Shown here piece by piece: positions 54,301 to 63,844 of a DNA stretch of 64,000 bases. The stretch spans positions 84,486 to 148,485 of the forward strand of contig JADJOY010000017.1 in the NCBI GenBank assembly GCA_016713535.1. Direction: 5' to 3'. Made by a program: the position numbers and the translations under genes. Position 1 is the stretch's first letter. Each line of letters opens with the position of its first letter. Source of the stretch: JADJOY01 sp016713535 [NCBI: Deltaproteobacteria bacterium]. Its GTDB lineage: Bacteria > JADJOY01. A model generated the notes under the pieces. That model was not told where the DNA came from and made no database searches. It saw nothing but the letters and a program-made list of their open reading frames with translations.

Positions 54301-54606
54301 TCAGGTGCTGAGGCGCGATCGCAGCAGCCGCGCCACGTCGAGCGGCACCTCGTGGCGAGGATGGCGGCGATGCAGCGTGGCGGTGGGCGGACGAGCGCCG
54401 GGGGCCTCTCGATCCAGCGACGGATCGGCGCCTTCGATGGCGGGCTTTTCCGGCGCTTCGGCGGCGGGCTGCGCGTAGCGCAGCGATGCGCACTCGCTCC
54501 AGAAGCCAGAGCGGCAAAGCGAGAGATCGTGCAAGCCGGAGACGAGGGTCTCGCGGGTCGCACGGCAGAACGGATGGATGCCATCGAGGAAGTGCGGGCA
54601 GCTCAT
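54301..54606 (-). CDS. small Cys-rich protein
   Basis: A 101-residue protein with four conserved-type cysteines in its first half (MSCPHFLDG, HPFCRATRE, LSLCRSGFWSECASLRY), able to bind a metal or Fe-S cluster. The rest is Pro/Arg-rich and low complexity. GGGAGGG is 8 nt before the ATG. Similar Cys-rich short proteins occur in deltaproteobacteria without known function. Divergent from the next gene, with a sigma54-like element in between. Confidence 0.6.
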   Translation of the reverse strand: MSCPHFLDGIHPFCRATRETLVSGLHDLSLCRSGFWSECASLRYAQPAAEAPEKPAIEGADPSLDREAPGARPPTATLHRRHPRHEVPLDVARLLRSRLST

Positions 54607-54652
54607 GACCGATCCCTCCCGCGCTCGCAGATCCGGCGCGTCCCGACGAAGC

Positions 54653-54667
54653 GCCCGTTTCGTGCCA
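54653..54667 (-). promoter_or_regulatory. sigma54-like -24/-12 element (minus)
   Basis: TGGCACG (54661-54667 on the minus strand) and GGGC (54653-54656) keep the GG-N10-GC spacing of RpoN promoters. Start near 54641, about 35 nt before the Cys-rich gene. Confidence 0.35.
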
Positions 54668-54705
54668 GTCGCCGAGGTCGCGTGATCCGGGAGTCCGCAC
54701 GCGGC

Positions 54706-54720
54706 TGGCACAGTTCGTGC
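54706..54720 (+). promoter_or_regulatory. sigma54-like -24/-12 element (plus)
   Basis: TGGCAC (54706-54711) and GTGC (54717-54720) also keep GG-N10-GC. The site contains the inverted repeat GGCAC-N5-GTGCC. Start near 54732 would serve the 204-residue gene and possibly glgC. Confidence 0.35.
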
Positions 54721-54822
54721 CGCGTGTTTGCACTCCGGCCGGCGGACCGCGTGCTCGCTGGCCTCGATGCAGTCGGCGCGCTGCTCATGGACCTGGATCC
54801 GTGAGAAGGCGAGGAGGCTACG

Positions 54823-55437
54823 GTGGAGCCACGAGGATCGGCAGTGAGTGAGGTAGAGCGATCGAGTGAGAGCGCGGGGCGGCGAGCCGAGCGCTCGAGC
54901 CCACGGGAGCGGGCCACGGAGGAGCGCGGCCGGGGTGCGGCCAACGAGCTCGCGATCGACCTCACGCTCGAGCTCAGGCGCTTGCGTTACTTCCGCGACC
55001 TCGTGTGCGCAGCGTGGCGGCACGCCAGCGGGGGCAGCGATCCGCACACCACGCTCCGCAGCGAGCGAATCGCCCTCGGCATCGCCCTCCCCGAGCTCGA
55101 CGCGGTGACGCTGTGGTCCCACCGCGCCGCCGACGGCACCATCGCGCTGCCGTTCGTCGAGTACCTGGTGAGTCAGCTCAGGCTCGCGGCCGCGACGCTC
55201 TCGGGCCACGACGAGGCCGTGCGGCGCAGGGCTGGCCGTCCGCTGCGCCAGTTGCTGCGCATGCTCTCCGAGCGTCGCGACCTCGACGCCGGCCACGACG
55301 CGCTGCCGAGGCTGCGTGACGTGTTCCTACCCGAGGAATGGCTGGGGCGGATCTGCGCCCCCGGGGGGATCGCGGACCAACTGGTGGTGGCGTGCGCGCC
55401 CGCACGCGAACCGATCGAGCCGGTCTCGGCCTCGTGA
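54823..55437 (+). CDS. hypothetical protein upstream of glgC
   Basis: A 204-residue soluble protein, GTG start with AGGAGG at 5 nt. The first 45 residues are Ser/Glu/Arg-rich and probably disordered. The rest is helical, with RLRYFRDLVCAAWRHAS and PLRQLLRMLSERRDLDAGHDALPRLRDVF. No family recognised. glgC begins 38 nt downstream, so they likely share a transcript. Confidence 0.6.
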   Translation: MEPRGSAVSEVERSSESAGRRAERSSPRERATEERGRGAANELAIDLTLELRRLRYFRDLVCAAWRHASGGSDPHTTLRSERIALGIALPELDAVTLWSHRAADGTIALPFVEYLVSQLRLAAATLSGHDEAVRRRAGRPLRQLLRMLSERRDLDAGHDALPRLRDVFLPEEWLGRICAPGGIADQLVVACAPAREPIEPVSAS

Positions 55438-55475
55438 TCGATACATTGGGCGAGTCTCATCAGGGAGGCCTGGCC

Positions 55476-56726
55476 ATGTCGACGGGAGCGGGTGGCATCG
55501 TCGCGGTGGTGCTGGCGGGTGGCGAGGGGCGACGGCTGCTGCCGCTCACGCAGCGACGCGCGAAGCCGGCGATGCCGTTCGGCGGCAAGTACCGGATCAT
55601 CGACTTCGTGCTCACCAATCTGGTGCACTCGAACATCCTGCGTATCCACGTCCTGACCCAGTACCAGCCCTACTCGTTGATCCGTCACCTGGCGCGCGGC
55701 TGGACGTTCTCGTCTCACCTGGGTCAGTACTGCGAGATCATCCCCGCGGCGTCGGGTGAGGGGCGGGGCTGGTACCAGGGCTCGGCGGACGCGCTGTTCC
55801 AGAACCTGGCGCGCTTCGAGCGCGACCGGCCCAAGATCGTCGCGGTGTTCGGCGCCGACCACATCTACCGGATGGACATCCGCCAGATGATCGAGGAGCA
55901 CGTCGACTCCGGTGCGGACGCGACCGTGAGCGTGCTGCCGTACCCGATCCAGGAGGCGCACCAGTTCGGGTGTCTGGAGGTCGACCCGGCGATGCGGGTG
56001 GCGCGCTTCGTCGAGAAGCCGCCTTCGCCGCCGCCGTTCCACGCCGATCCGGCGAAGGCGCTGGTGTCGATGGGCAACTACCTCTTCAACTTCGAGGTGC
56101 TGCGCGACGTCTTGCACCAGGATCACGAGAACCCGCAGAGCCGCCACGACATCGGCGGCGACATCCTGCCGGCGTATTTCGACAAGCTGCACATGCACGC
56201 CTACGACTTCTCGCGCAACCACTGCCCCGGCATCACCGAGGCGGAGGTCGGCTACTGGCGAGACGTGGGCACGATCGGCTCGTACTGGCGGGCGTCGATG
56301 GACCTGCTCGCGGTGTCGCCGATCTTCAACATGTACAACTACGAGTGGCCGTTGCTCACCGCGCGCACCGACCACCCGCCGGCGAAGTTCGTGTTCTCGG
56401 ATCGTGAGTCGAACCGCCTCGGCGTCGCCACGGACTCGATCGTGAGCGACGGCTGCGTGGTGTCGGGCGGCCACATCGACCGCTGCATCCTGGGACCGCG
56501 GGTGCGGATCAACTCCTACGCCACGGTCAGCGAGTCGGTGCTCTTCGAGGGCGTCGACATCGGCCGGCGCTGCAGGATCCGCCGCACCATCGTCGACAAG
56601 GACGTGAAGATCCCGCCCGACACCACCATCGGCTGGGACGACGAGCACGACCTCGCTCGCGGCATCGTGATCGCGGACGAAGGGATCCGCGTGGTGCCGC
56701 CGACCGTCCAGTTCCTGGTGAGCTGA
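55476..56726 (+). CDS. glgC: glucose-1-phosphate adenylyltransferase
   Basis: The 416-residue enzyme makes ADP-glucose for glycogen synthesis. VLAGGEGRRLLPLTQRRAKPAMPFGG is the ATP/effector region (residues 12-37), followed by WYQGSADALFQN, FGADHIYRMD (catalytic Asp) and VEKPPSPP. A C-terminal left-handed beta-helix has GRRCRIRRTIVDKDVKIP. GGGAGG is 9 nt before the ATG, and a TACATT -10-like hexamer is at 55442. glgA/glgB are not nearby. Confidence 0.95.
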   Translation: MSTGAGGIVAVVLAGGEGRRLLPLTQRRAKPAMPFGGKYRIIDFVLTNLVHSNILRIHVLTQYQPYSLIRHLARGWTFSSHLGQYCEIIPAASGEGRGWYQGSADALFQNLARFERDRPKIVAVFGADHIYRMDIRQMIEEHVDSGADATVSVLPYPIQEAHQFGCLEVDPAMRVARFVEKPPSPPPFHADPAKALVSMGNYLFNFEVLRDVLHQDHENPQSRHDIGGDILPAYFDKLHMHAYDFSRNHCPGITEAEVGYWRDVGTIGSYWRASMDLLAVSPIFNMYNYEWPLLTARTDHPPAKFVFSDRESNRLGVATDSIVSDGCVVSGGHIDRCILGPRVRINSYATVSESVLFEGVDIGRRCRIRRTIVDKDVKIPPDTTIGWDDEHDLARGIVIADEGIRVVPPTVQFLVS

Positions 56727-56799
56727 GCGAGTCACACCGCGCGCGGCGGGCCGGAGGTTCACACGCCCGCGCTCTCGCGCCACCGTCGGTGCGGAAACC

Positions 56800-56825
56800 G
56801 TAGCGGCGGGCTTCATCCCGCCCGA
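56800..56825 (+). repeat. GTAG-foot palindrome (REP-like)
   Basis: GTAG-CGGCGGG-CTTCAT-CCCGCCCG in the convergent gap after glgC. Confidence 0.75.
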
Positions 56826-56836
56826 GATTTCCGGGC

Positions 56837-58960
56837 TCAGTACCGCTCTTGCGGGAAGAACTCCGGGAAGCCCCGGAATCCCTCACAGCGATAGATGTGC
56901 TGGGTCCCGAGCAGCGAGTTGCCCGTGGTGTCGACGAACGGCACGACCCCGACGCACGACTCGAACGCGAGCGCCACCGCCGGGTGCAGCCCTCCGCTAC
57001 CGCCCACGTAGAGGGCGTCCGCGCCCGCGGGCACGCTGGCCAGGTCGTTCCACACGTCGTATTGCTCGTAGCGGCGCTCGAGGCGCAGCGAGTAGACCCG
57101 CGGGTGTCCAGGCACGTAGTAGGCGAGCTCGCTCGCCTTCGCATACTGGTTGGCGAACAGAAGCGGGCTGGCTCCCTCGCTCCGCCACTCGTCGAGGAGC
57201 TGTCCGACGTGGCGTCCGAGCGAGTGCCAGCCGCGCAGTCGTGCGGTCGGATCGAGGCGGGTCGGGAAGCCGTCGAAGAGCTCCTGCGTCAGGCCGGCGT
57301 TGCTCATCAGCACGCTCAGGAAGAGCGACACCGAGATGCACAGCGCCGCGAGCCTCCGGAGCGCGCGGCGGTCGCGCCCTCGGACGCGCGCGACGAGCTC
57401 GTCGATCACCACGCCCGCGGCGATCGCCGCGCCGATGTAGGCGGGCGCCGCCCAGTTGGCCTGCACCTTCGCCTGGCCGGCCTTGAGTGTGAAGAACGCG
57501 ATCACCGGGGCCGACGTCGCGAACATCAGGACCCAGCCCGGATCGCGGGTCCGCCACGCGACCCGCGCCGCGTGCACCATGCCCCACACGACCAGCACCG
57601 TGACCCAGGGCGTGAGCACGCCGATCTGCGAGCCCACGAACTCGAAGAGCTGGCCGACGTCGAACGACGTGCCATGCCCCACGCCGGCGAGCTTGCCGAC
57701 GTGCGCGGTCGTGACCCAGCCGTGGCGAGCGTTCCAGATCCACACCGGCAGGGTGAGCATCGCCGCCAGCAGCGAGCCCAGGTACGGGCCGGGGCGGCGC
57801 AGCTGGCCGCGGAGCTCGGGCACCAGCACCACCGCGCCCACCACGCACGGCACCAGCACGCCCGCCGTGTACTTGAAGAGAAAGCCGATGCCGGTGGCGG
57901 CGCCGGCGGCGAGCCAGGCCCGCGTCGAGCCGGTCCGGAACGCGCGTTCGAGCGCCACCAGCGCGAGCGCCCAGCATGCCGCGAACGGCGGGTCGATGGT
58001 CGCGATCATTCCGCCCGCGGCGAAGAGCGGTGAGAGCCTGAGCAGCACCAGCGCGAGCACCGCGCGGCGCTCGCTCCGGGTCACGCGCCGCGCCAGCTCG
58101 AACACCGCGATGGCCAGCACGACGCTGGAGAGCACCGCCGACATGCGGATGCCGAGCGGCGACCCGCCGAAAAGCGCGGTGCTCGCCCGGATCAGCACCG
58201 CGATCCCCGGGCCCTTGCTGTAGTACGAGAGATCGAGGCGCCGAGACCACTCCCAGTAGTGCGCCTCGTCGGCCGCCAGGTCGAGCTTGCCGGTGGCGAT
58301 GGCGACGACGTTGAACGCGGTGCTCGCCACCAGCAGCGCCAGGAACGCGACGCGCCATCGTCGCTCGCCGAGCGCGACCCACGCGCCGGCCGCGCGGCGC
58401 TTCCCATGGTGCGCGAGCCGCCGCGCCCGGATTCCGATGCGACCGCGCGCGAGGTGCACCGCGACGAAGCCGAACCCCGCGCCGAGGATCAGCCCGCCCA
58501 GGACGTCGAGCGGGAAGTGAACCCCCTGGTAGACGCGGGCGAGCGCGGTCACCACCACCACCGCACCGAGCGGGATGGTGAGCGCGGAGTGCTCGAGCGC
58601 CACCACGGTGGCGGCCGCGGCCGTGTTCACCGCATGCGATGAAGGAAACGACGCCGACGAGGGGCAATGGGTGTCATGCAGCACCACCCCGGTGAGCACC
58701 TGGCACGGCCGATCGCGGGCGAAGAGCCGCTTCACCAGGAAGCGGTTCGCGGGATCGGTGATCGAGACCACCAAGGCCGTGAGCAGCAGGGTGCGACGCC
58801 AGCGACGCCCGCGGAGTATCGCCACCAGCAGCGCCCCGAACACCAGCCACGGCACCACCGCCTTCTCGTTGGTGAGCATCGGCAACGCTCGCTCGGCCCA
58901 CGAGCCGAGGCCGCCGTTCAGCCAGCGGAACGCGGCGTCGTCGAACGGCAGCACGTTCAC
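56837..58960 (-). CDS. PAP2 phosphatase / ArnT-like glycosyltransferase fusion
   Basis: A 707-residue membrane protein. Residues 1-190 form a PAP2 phosphatase with all three motifs: KRLFARDRP, SFPSSHAVN, and RVYQGVHFPLDVLGG. From about 205 a GT83/PMT-like domain follows with DEAHYWEWSRRLDLSYYSKGPG (residues 235-256), then eight to nine TM helices and a C-terminal periplasmic domain. It could dephosphorylate an undecaprenyl-pyrophosphate or lipid carrier and use a lipid-linked sugar. ArnT-like motif E-x-HYW is intact. No frameshift is seen, so the fusion is real in this sequence. Confidence 0.85.
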   Translation of the reverse strand: MNVLPFDDAAFRWLNGGLGSWAERALPMLTNEKAVVPWLVFGALLVAILRGRRWRRTLLLTALVVSITDPANRFLVKRLFARDRPCQVLTGVVLHDTHCPSSASFPSSHAVNTAAAATVVALEHSALTIPLGAVVVVTALARVYQGVHFPLDVLGGLILGAGFGFVAVHLARGRIGIRARRLAHHGKRRAAGAWVALGERRWRVAFLALLVASTAFNVVAIATGKLDLAADEAHYWEWSRRLDLSYYSKGPGIAVLIRASTALFGGSPLGIRMSAVLSSVVLAIAVFELARRVTRSERRAVLALVLLRLSPLFAAGGMIATIDPPFAACWALALVALERAFRTGSTRAWLAAGAATGIGFLFKYTAGVLVPCVVGAVVLVPELRGQLRRPGPYLGSLLAAMLTLPVWIWNARHGWVTTAHVGKLAGVGHGTSFDVGQLFEFVGSQIGVLTPWVTVLVVWGMVHAARVAWRTRDPGWVLMFATSAPVIAFFTLKAGQAKVQANWAAPAYIGAAIAAGVVIDELVARVRGRDRRALRRLAALCISVSLFLSVLMSNAGLTQELFDGFPTRLDPTARLRGWHSLGRHVGQLLDEWRSEGASPLLFANQYAKASELAYYVPGHPRVYSLRLERRYEQYDVWNDLASVPAGADALYVGGSGGLHPAVALAFESCVGVVPFVDTTGNSLLGTQHIYRCEGFRGFPEFFPQERY

Positions 58961-58979
58961 CGCGAGTGTCTTCGCGCGC

Positions 58980-60143
58980 TCACTCGCCGAGGATCAGCTT
59001 GGCGATGGTCTGGAGCTGCATGAAGCTCGTGCCTTCGTAGATCTTGCCGATCTTGGCGTCGCGGAAGAGCTTCTCGGCAGGATAGTCCTTGGTGAAGCCG
59101 GCGCCGCCGAAGACCTCGAGGGCGCGCGAAGCGACCCGCTCGGCGACCTGCGAGGCGTGGTACTTGGCGATCGCCGCCTCCTTCACGAACGGCTGCCCCG
59201 CCTCACGCAACCGCGCCGCGTTGTAGACGGTCAGCCGAGCCGTCTCGACGTCGACGGCGAGCTCGGCGAGCCAGAACTGCATGCCCTGGTTCGTGGCGAT
59301 CGGCCGGCCGAACTGCTCGCGGGTGAGCGCGTAGGCGAGGGCCTGCTCGAGCGCCCCGCGCGCGAGCCCGACGAGCTGGGCACCGATCCCGATCCGGCCC
59401 TCGTTCAAGAGCTCGATCGCGATCTTATAGCCGCGGCCCACCTCGCCCAGCACCTGCTCGTGCGCGACGAAGCAGCCGTCGAGCAGGAGCTCGCAGGTGC
59501 TCGAGGCGCGGATGCCGAGCTTGTCCTCGGCCTTGCCGACGGTGAGACCGGGCGCCTCTCGCTCGACGACGAACGCGGTGATGCCCTTGTACCCGGCCTC
59601 GGGGTTCACGTTCGCGAAGATCACGAACGTGCCGGCCTCGCGGGCGTTCGTGACCCACATCTTGCGGCCCTCGAGGCGGAAGCCACCGTCCACCGGATGG
59701 GCGCGGCAAGCGAGGGCGAAGGCGTCCGAGCCGCTACCGGACTCGCTCAGGCAGAACGAGCCCGGCCGCTCCGTGGCGAGCCTGGGCAGGAAGCGGCGGC
59801 GCTGATCGTCGTTCGCATGCTTGAGGAGCGCGCTCATGACGACGGTGTTCTGGACGTCCACGAGCACGCCCACCGCCGGATCGACGCGCGAGATCTCCTC
59901 GACCGCGAGCACGGTGGTGAAGAAGCTGGCACCCGCGCCGCCGAGCTCGGTGGGGACCTCGATCCCCATCAGCCCCATCTCGAAGAGCCCGCGCAGCACC
60001 TCTGGCGCGAGGCGCGCGTCGCGGTCCATCTCGGCGACGCGGGGGCGGATGGTGCGCTCGGCGAAGTCGCGAACCGAAGTGCGGAACAGCGACTCTTCGT
60101 CGCTCAGGTGCGTGAGCGGCGCGGGAGACAGGGATGCGCTCAT
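58980..60143 (-). CDS. acyl-CoA dehydrogenase (short/branched-chain type)
   Basis: A 387-residue FAD enzyme. It has CLSESGSGSDAFAL, KMWVTNAREAGTFVIFANV, and GGAGFTKDYPAEKLFRDAKIGKIYEGTS with catalytic Glu. Length and pattern are those of short/branched-chain or butyryl-CoA dehydrogenases. ATG at 60143 or 60155. Substrate chain length cannot be decided. It is unrelated in size to the VLCAD-like enzyme at 9716. Confidence 0.92.
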   Translation of the reverse strand: MSASLSPAPLTHLSDEESLFRTSVRDFAERTIRPRVAEMDRDARLAPEVLRGLFEMGLMGIEVPTELGGAGASFFTTVLAVEEISRVDPAVGVLVDVQNTVVMSALLKHANDDQRRRFLPRLATERPGSFCLSESGSGSDAFALACRAHPVDGGFRLEGRKMWVTNAREAGTFVIFANVNPEAGYKGITAFVVEREAPGLTVGKAEDKLGIRASSTCELLLDGCFVAHEQVLGEVGRGYKIAIELLNEGRIGIGAQLVGLARGALEQALAYALTREQFGRPIATNQGMQFWLAELAVDVETARLTVYNAARLREAGQPFVKEAAIAKYHASQVAERVASRALEVFGGAGFTKDYPAEKLFRDAKIGKIYEGTSFMQLQTIAKLILGE

Positions 60144-60191
60144 GGCGGCCGTCACGGCGAGATCGCCGGGTCGAGCGAGGGAGCGGCGAGT

Positions 60192-61130
60192 CTATCCCGC
60201 GGGCGAGACGATGCCAGGGGCGCCGCTCGCGCCGGAGGCGTCGCCGCGCAGCGCGTCGTAGAGGGCGGCGAGCCCCTGGTCGGCGCGCAGCCCGGCGACC
60301 TGGCCGTCGCCGAGCACCACGATCACCCACTCGCCGCTCGCGCGCCGCGCCACGTCCATGGTGAAGAACGGGCTCGCGATCGTGCCGGCGAGGCTCGCGA
60401 ACGGCTCGGCGGGGGGCGGTGCGCCGGGATCGCCTGCCTCCCAGTACCCACCGCCGGCGACCAGCCGGCCGCGCCAGAACACCAGCCGGTGCTCGCGGGT
60501 GAGCGGCATCCGGCTCTTCGGATGGACGCCGACGGGCTCGAGCGCGACGAACTCGCGGAACACGAAGCCGCCCTCGACGTTGCCGTCGCGCAGCTCGATG
60601 AAGCGATCGAGCACCCGCTCCACGGCGTCGAGGTCGCTGGCGCGCGGGATGAAACAGGCCTCGTTCCACGCGTGCTTCTCGGACTTGACGTAGTCCTTGA
60701 GGACGAGCGCGTGGTCGCCGAAAGCACTCAGGAGATGGGCGAGCTCGGTGCGGTAGGGCCGGCGCGGGCTCGGAGTCCATACCGAGCGCGGCGTGTGGTC
60801 GGCCAGCGACGGGTACCAGCACGGCAGGTGGTGGGTGAGGCGATATGCGGCCGGGCTGGTCAGGAGCGCCACCCCGCGGGTGCCGAGGGCCATATGGAGG
60901 CGGGCATAGCGCTCGGGCGGCATCATCCAGCCGCGGTAGACCGCGGGCTCGCGGGCCTCACCGGCGGCCACGCGGTGCACGGCGCCGAGCGCCTCGTCTT
61001 CGGTCGAGAGCCTGTCGACGTCGACCACGCTCGTCGCGAGGCCACGCGCGAGCGCGAGCTCGGCCTCCCCGGCGAACGCCGCGTCGGGCACGGCGCGGTC
61101 GAAAGGGTCGGATGGGACGATCACGCGCAT
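60192..61130 (-). CDS. ATP-grasp domain protein
   Basis: The 312-residue protein starts MRVIVPSDPFDRAVPD and has LVLKDYVKSEKHAWNEACFIP, EGGFVFREFVAL and WVIVVLGDGQVAGL. This fits a DUF4343-type ATP-grasp fold (carboxylate-amine ligase-like). AGGAG is 5 nt before the ATG. The product of ligation is unknown. It lies 20 bp after an M48 protease gene in the same direction. Confidence 0.7.
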   Translation of the reverse strand: MRVIVPSDPFDRAVPDAAFAGEAELALARGLATSVVDVDRLSTEDEALGAVHRVAAGEAREPAVYRGWMMPPERYARLHMALGTRGVALLTSPAAYRLTHHLPCWYPSLADHTPRSVWTPSPRRPYRTELAHLLSAFGDHALVLKDYVKSEKHAWNEACFIPRASDLDAVERVLDRFIELRDGNVEGGFVFREFVALEPVGVHPKSRMPLTREHRLVFWRGRLVAGGGYWEAGDPGAPPPAEPFASLAGTIASPFFTMDVARRASGEWVIVVLGDGQVAGLRADQGLAALYDALRGDASGASGAPGIVSPAG

Positions 61131-61150
61131 GGCTGCTCCTCCGCGCCAGG

Positions 61151-62770
61151 TCAGGTTTCGTCCGCGGCGGCCTCGCGCGGGCAGCGCTCGTCGAGCCGAT
61201 CTTCGCGGTCGTCGATCCATGCCAGCCGCTCGGACCCGATCGCGTCGTCGACCTCGCGTCCCAGGATGTCGCGGCGCGGTCGAGCCGCCTGGCCGCGGGC
61301 GAGACCGAGCTCCCGCCACGCCGCTTCGCAGCGTCCGGCGTCTGCGAGCAGCGACGCGAGCTGGCCACGGTAACCCCACCAGTCGTCGACGGCGATCGCT
61401 GCGGAGAGCAGGGTGATCGCGTCGTCCGCGCGGCCCGCGGCGAGGCGCTGCTCGGCGAGCTCCGCCGCCGTGCCGCCCGTGAACAGCATCTCGATCGTCA
61501 CAGCGCGCTGCTGTGCGTCGTCGAGCGGCGGCATGTCCCAGAACGGCCGCGAGTCCGCCACCAGCGAGAGCGCGAGCCCGAGGAGCAAGATGACCCGCGT
61601 GGCGCCGCCGCTGCTTCCGGTGGGCGGTGCCGGGCGCGGAAAGTCGGGCATCACCCCGGCGGCGAGCATGCGGTCGTAGAGCGGTGGGTGGGAGCCGCGC
61701 TTCGCGTCGACGGCCGGGATGCCGCCGTCGCGGTGGAGCGTGACCAGCGCCGCGACGTACGGCGTCGGGTCGGCGGGTCCCCGGATCGCGATCGAATCGG
61801 CGCGCTCCTCCAGGCGCCGCGAGACCGAGCGTAGCGGGAGCTGGACGATCGAGAGGCCGATCGCGGCGTACACGGCGACCAGCGGCGAGGTCACCGCCGC
61901 GAGCGGCCGGAAGAGGGTCATCGGCACCAGGGCGAGGGGGGCGAGGAGACGTAGCGCTCCGTGCAGCCGCGATTCGCCGAGGTGAGCGAGCTCGTGGCGC
62001 AGCACCGCTCCGAGCTGGTCGTCGTCGAGCAGCTCGAGCGAGTGGGTCGAGATCAGCACCGCGTGGTTCCATGGCAGCGCCGCCGCTGTCCCGAGCGGCG
62101 AGCGCAGCTCGAAGGCGCGAGGTGTCGGCTCGCCGAGGGCGTGGGCGGCGGCGACCGTGATCGCGCGCAGGCGTTTGCTCGGTTCGCCCACCAGCCCGAG
62201 CGCCCGAGCGAGCCGGAAGCCCGCGCCGAAGTGGACCGCGACGATCGCCGCCGTGGTGGCGACGACGAGCGCCGCGGCCGCGGTGCCGAGGTCGCGCGGC
62301 ATCGCGAGCGCCGCGCCGATGAGCACTACCCCGTGCGGGTACCAGAGCAGCCACCGCTCGAGCTCGATGCGCACCATCGCGCCGACCCCGAGCGGTGACC
62401 CCCGCCACCACCGCGACACCCTCCGCCCGACGAAAAGGATCGCGAACCACGTCAGCACCGGAGCCACGAGTCGCGGAGCCCAGACCGGCACGGGCGAGGC
62501 CGCGAAGGGCAGCGTGCGCAGGAAGACGAACGCCAGCAGCGGTAGCCCGAGGCCGAGCCGCGAGAGGCTCGTGCGGACCGGCCAGGCGAGGCGTGCGCGC
62601 TCGGTCCAGTGCAGCCCGTCGAGCGGTGCAGGCCGGAGGCCGCGGGTCGCCCACACCGCGAGCCAGGTGATCGCCCAGCACGCAGCCAAGACCCACGCCA
62701 CCACCGCCGGTGCCGCGAGCCAGGCCAGCCACGGCGGCAGCAGCGCGCGCGCCCCGTCGAGGGCGCTCAT
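61151..62770 (-). CDS. M48 family membrane metalloprotease
   Basis: A 539-residue protein with several N-terminal TM helices and an M48 peptidase domain: zinc motif HELAH in AVLRHELAHLGES, third ligand region RRLEERADSIAI. A soluble TPR-like C-terminus (about 440-539) follows another TM helix. It resembles HtpX/Ste24-like proteases. Start ATG at 62770; a longer frame to 62833 has no Shine-Dalgarno. Confidence 0.82.
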   Translation of the reverse strand: MSALDGARALLPPWLAWLAAPAVVAWVLAACWAITWLAVWATRGLRPAPLDGLHWTERARLAWPVRTSLSRLGLGLPLLAFVFLRTLPFAASPVPVWAPRLVAPVLTWFAILFVGRRVSRWWRGSPLGVGAMVRIELERWLLWYPHGVVLIGAALAMPRDLGTAAAALVVATTAAIVAVHFGAGFRLARALGLVGEPSKRLRAITVAAAHALGEPTPRAFELRSPLGTAAALPWNHAVLISTHSLELLDDDQLGAVLRHELAHLGESRLHGALRLLAPLALVPMTLFRPLAAVTSPLVAVYAAIGLSIVQLPLRSVSRRLEERADSIAIRGPADPTPYVAALVTLHRDGGIPAVDAKRGSHPPLYDRMLAAGVMPDFPRPAPPTGSSGGATRVILLLGLALSLVADSRPFWDMPPLDDAQQRAVTIEMLFTGGTAAELAEQRLAAGRADDAITLLSAAIAVDDWWGYRGQLASLLADAGRCEAAWRELGLARGQAARPRRDILGREVDDAIGSERLAWIDDREDRLDERCPREAAADET

Positions 62771-62826
62771 CGGCGGCTGCTCGGCCGCCCCGGGGGCGAC
62801 GGTGTGGCGGTGTGCTCGGCGGCGCG

Positions 62827-62855
62827 TGGACACACCCGGGGGGCGTGACTACATT
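62827..62855 (+). promoter_or_regulatory. sigma70-type promoter of trxB
   Basis: TGGACA (62827-62832, 5/6) is 17 bp from TACATT (62850-62855, 4/6). Start near 62862, about 20 nt before the ATG. Confidence 0.5.
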
Positions 62856-62881
62856 CCCGCGACTCGCCGAGGAGATTTCGC

Positions 62882-63837
62882 ATGGACAAGGTCAGGAACG
62901 TGGTGATCATCGGGTCGGGAAGCGCCGGCTTCACGGCGGCTCTCTACACCGCCCGCGGTGGGCTCGCGCCTCTCGTCCTCGAGGGCGGCCCCGTACCGCC
63001 CGGAGGTTTGCTCACCACCACCACCGAAGTCGAGAACTTCCGGGCTTCCCCGAAGGGATCATGGGGCCCGAGCTGATGGAACGGATGCGCGCGCAGGTCG
63101 CGCGCTTCGGCACCGAGTTCCAGTTCGCGACCGTGACCAAGGTGGAGACCGGCGAGCGCCCGTTCCGGATCCACACCGACTCGGGCGAGATCGTCCAAGC
63201 GCGCACCGTGATCGTGGCGACCGGCTCGGCGCCGCGGATGCTCGGCCTGCCGAGCGAGCGCGAGCTGACCGGCAAGGGAGTGAGCACCTGCGCCACCTGC
63301 GACGGCTTCTTCTACAAGGGCAAGCCAGTGGTGATCGTGGGCGGGGGCGACTCGGCGATGGAGGAGGCGATGTACCTCGCCGGGCTCGCGTCGAAGGTGA
63401 CGCTGGTGCACCGGCGCGACTCGTTCCGCGCCTCCAAGATCATGCAGGAGCGGGTGCTCGCGAACCCCAAGATCGAGATCAAGTGGGACTCGGCGGTCGT
63501 CGAGATCCTCGGCATCGAGAAGAACGACTGCGGGGGCGTCGTGATCGAGAACCTGAAGACCGGCGCGCGCGAGACGATCTCGGCGCCGGGGATCGGGCTC
63601 TTCGTGGCGATCGGCCACACGCCGGTGACCGGCTTCCTCGACGGCGCGATCGAGACCGACGAGCAGGGCTACATCCGGGTCAAGGACCCGACCAGCGAGA
63701 CCAACGTGCCGGGGATCTTCGCCGCCGGCGACGTCATGGACCCACGCTATCGTCAGGCGATCACCGCCGCCGGCTCGGGCTGCCGCGCCGCCATCGACGC
63801 CGAGCGCTTCCTGCAGCGCGAGGGGGATGGGCACTGA
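62882..63837 (+). CDS. trxB: thioredoxin reductase (frameshifted)
   Basis: The corrected protein is about 318 residues. FAD site [19 protein letters not shown], redox disulfide CATC in [18 protein letters not shown] site [18 protein letters not shown], and second FAD motif [23 protein letters not shown]. At about 63042 one C is missing from TTCCCGGGC: EVENF should continue [17 protein letters not shown] is 8 nt before the ATG. It supplies reduced thioredoxin to the cytoplasm. Confidence 0.92.
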
Positions 63838-63844
63838 GTTGCTC

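Noticed and set aside
54607-54822. tRNA or small RNA in the divergent gap
   Set aside because: No cloverleaf, T-loop or CCA pattern was found by eye.
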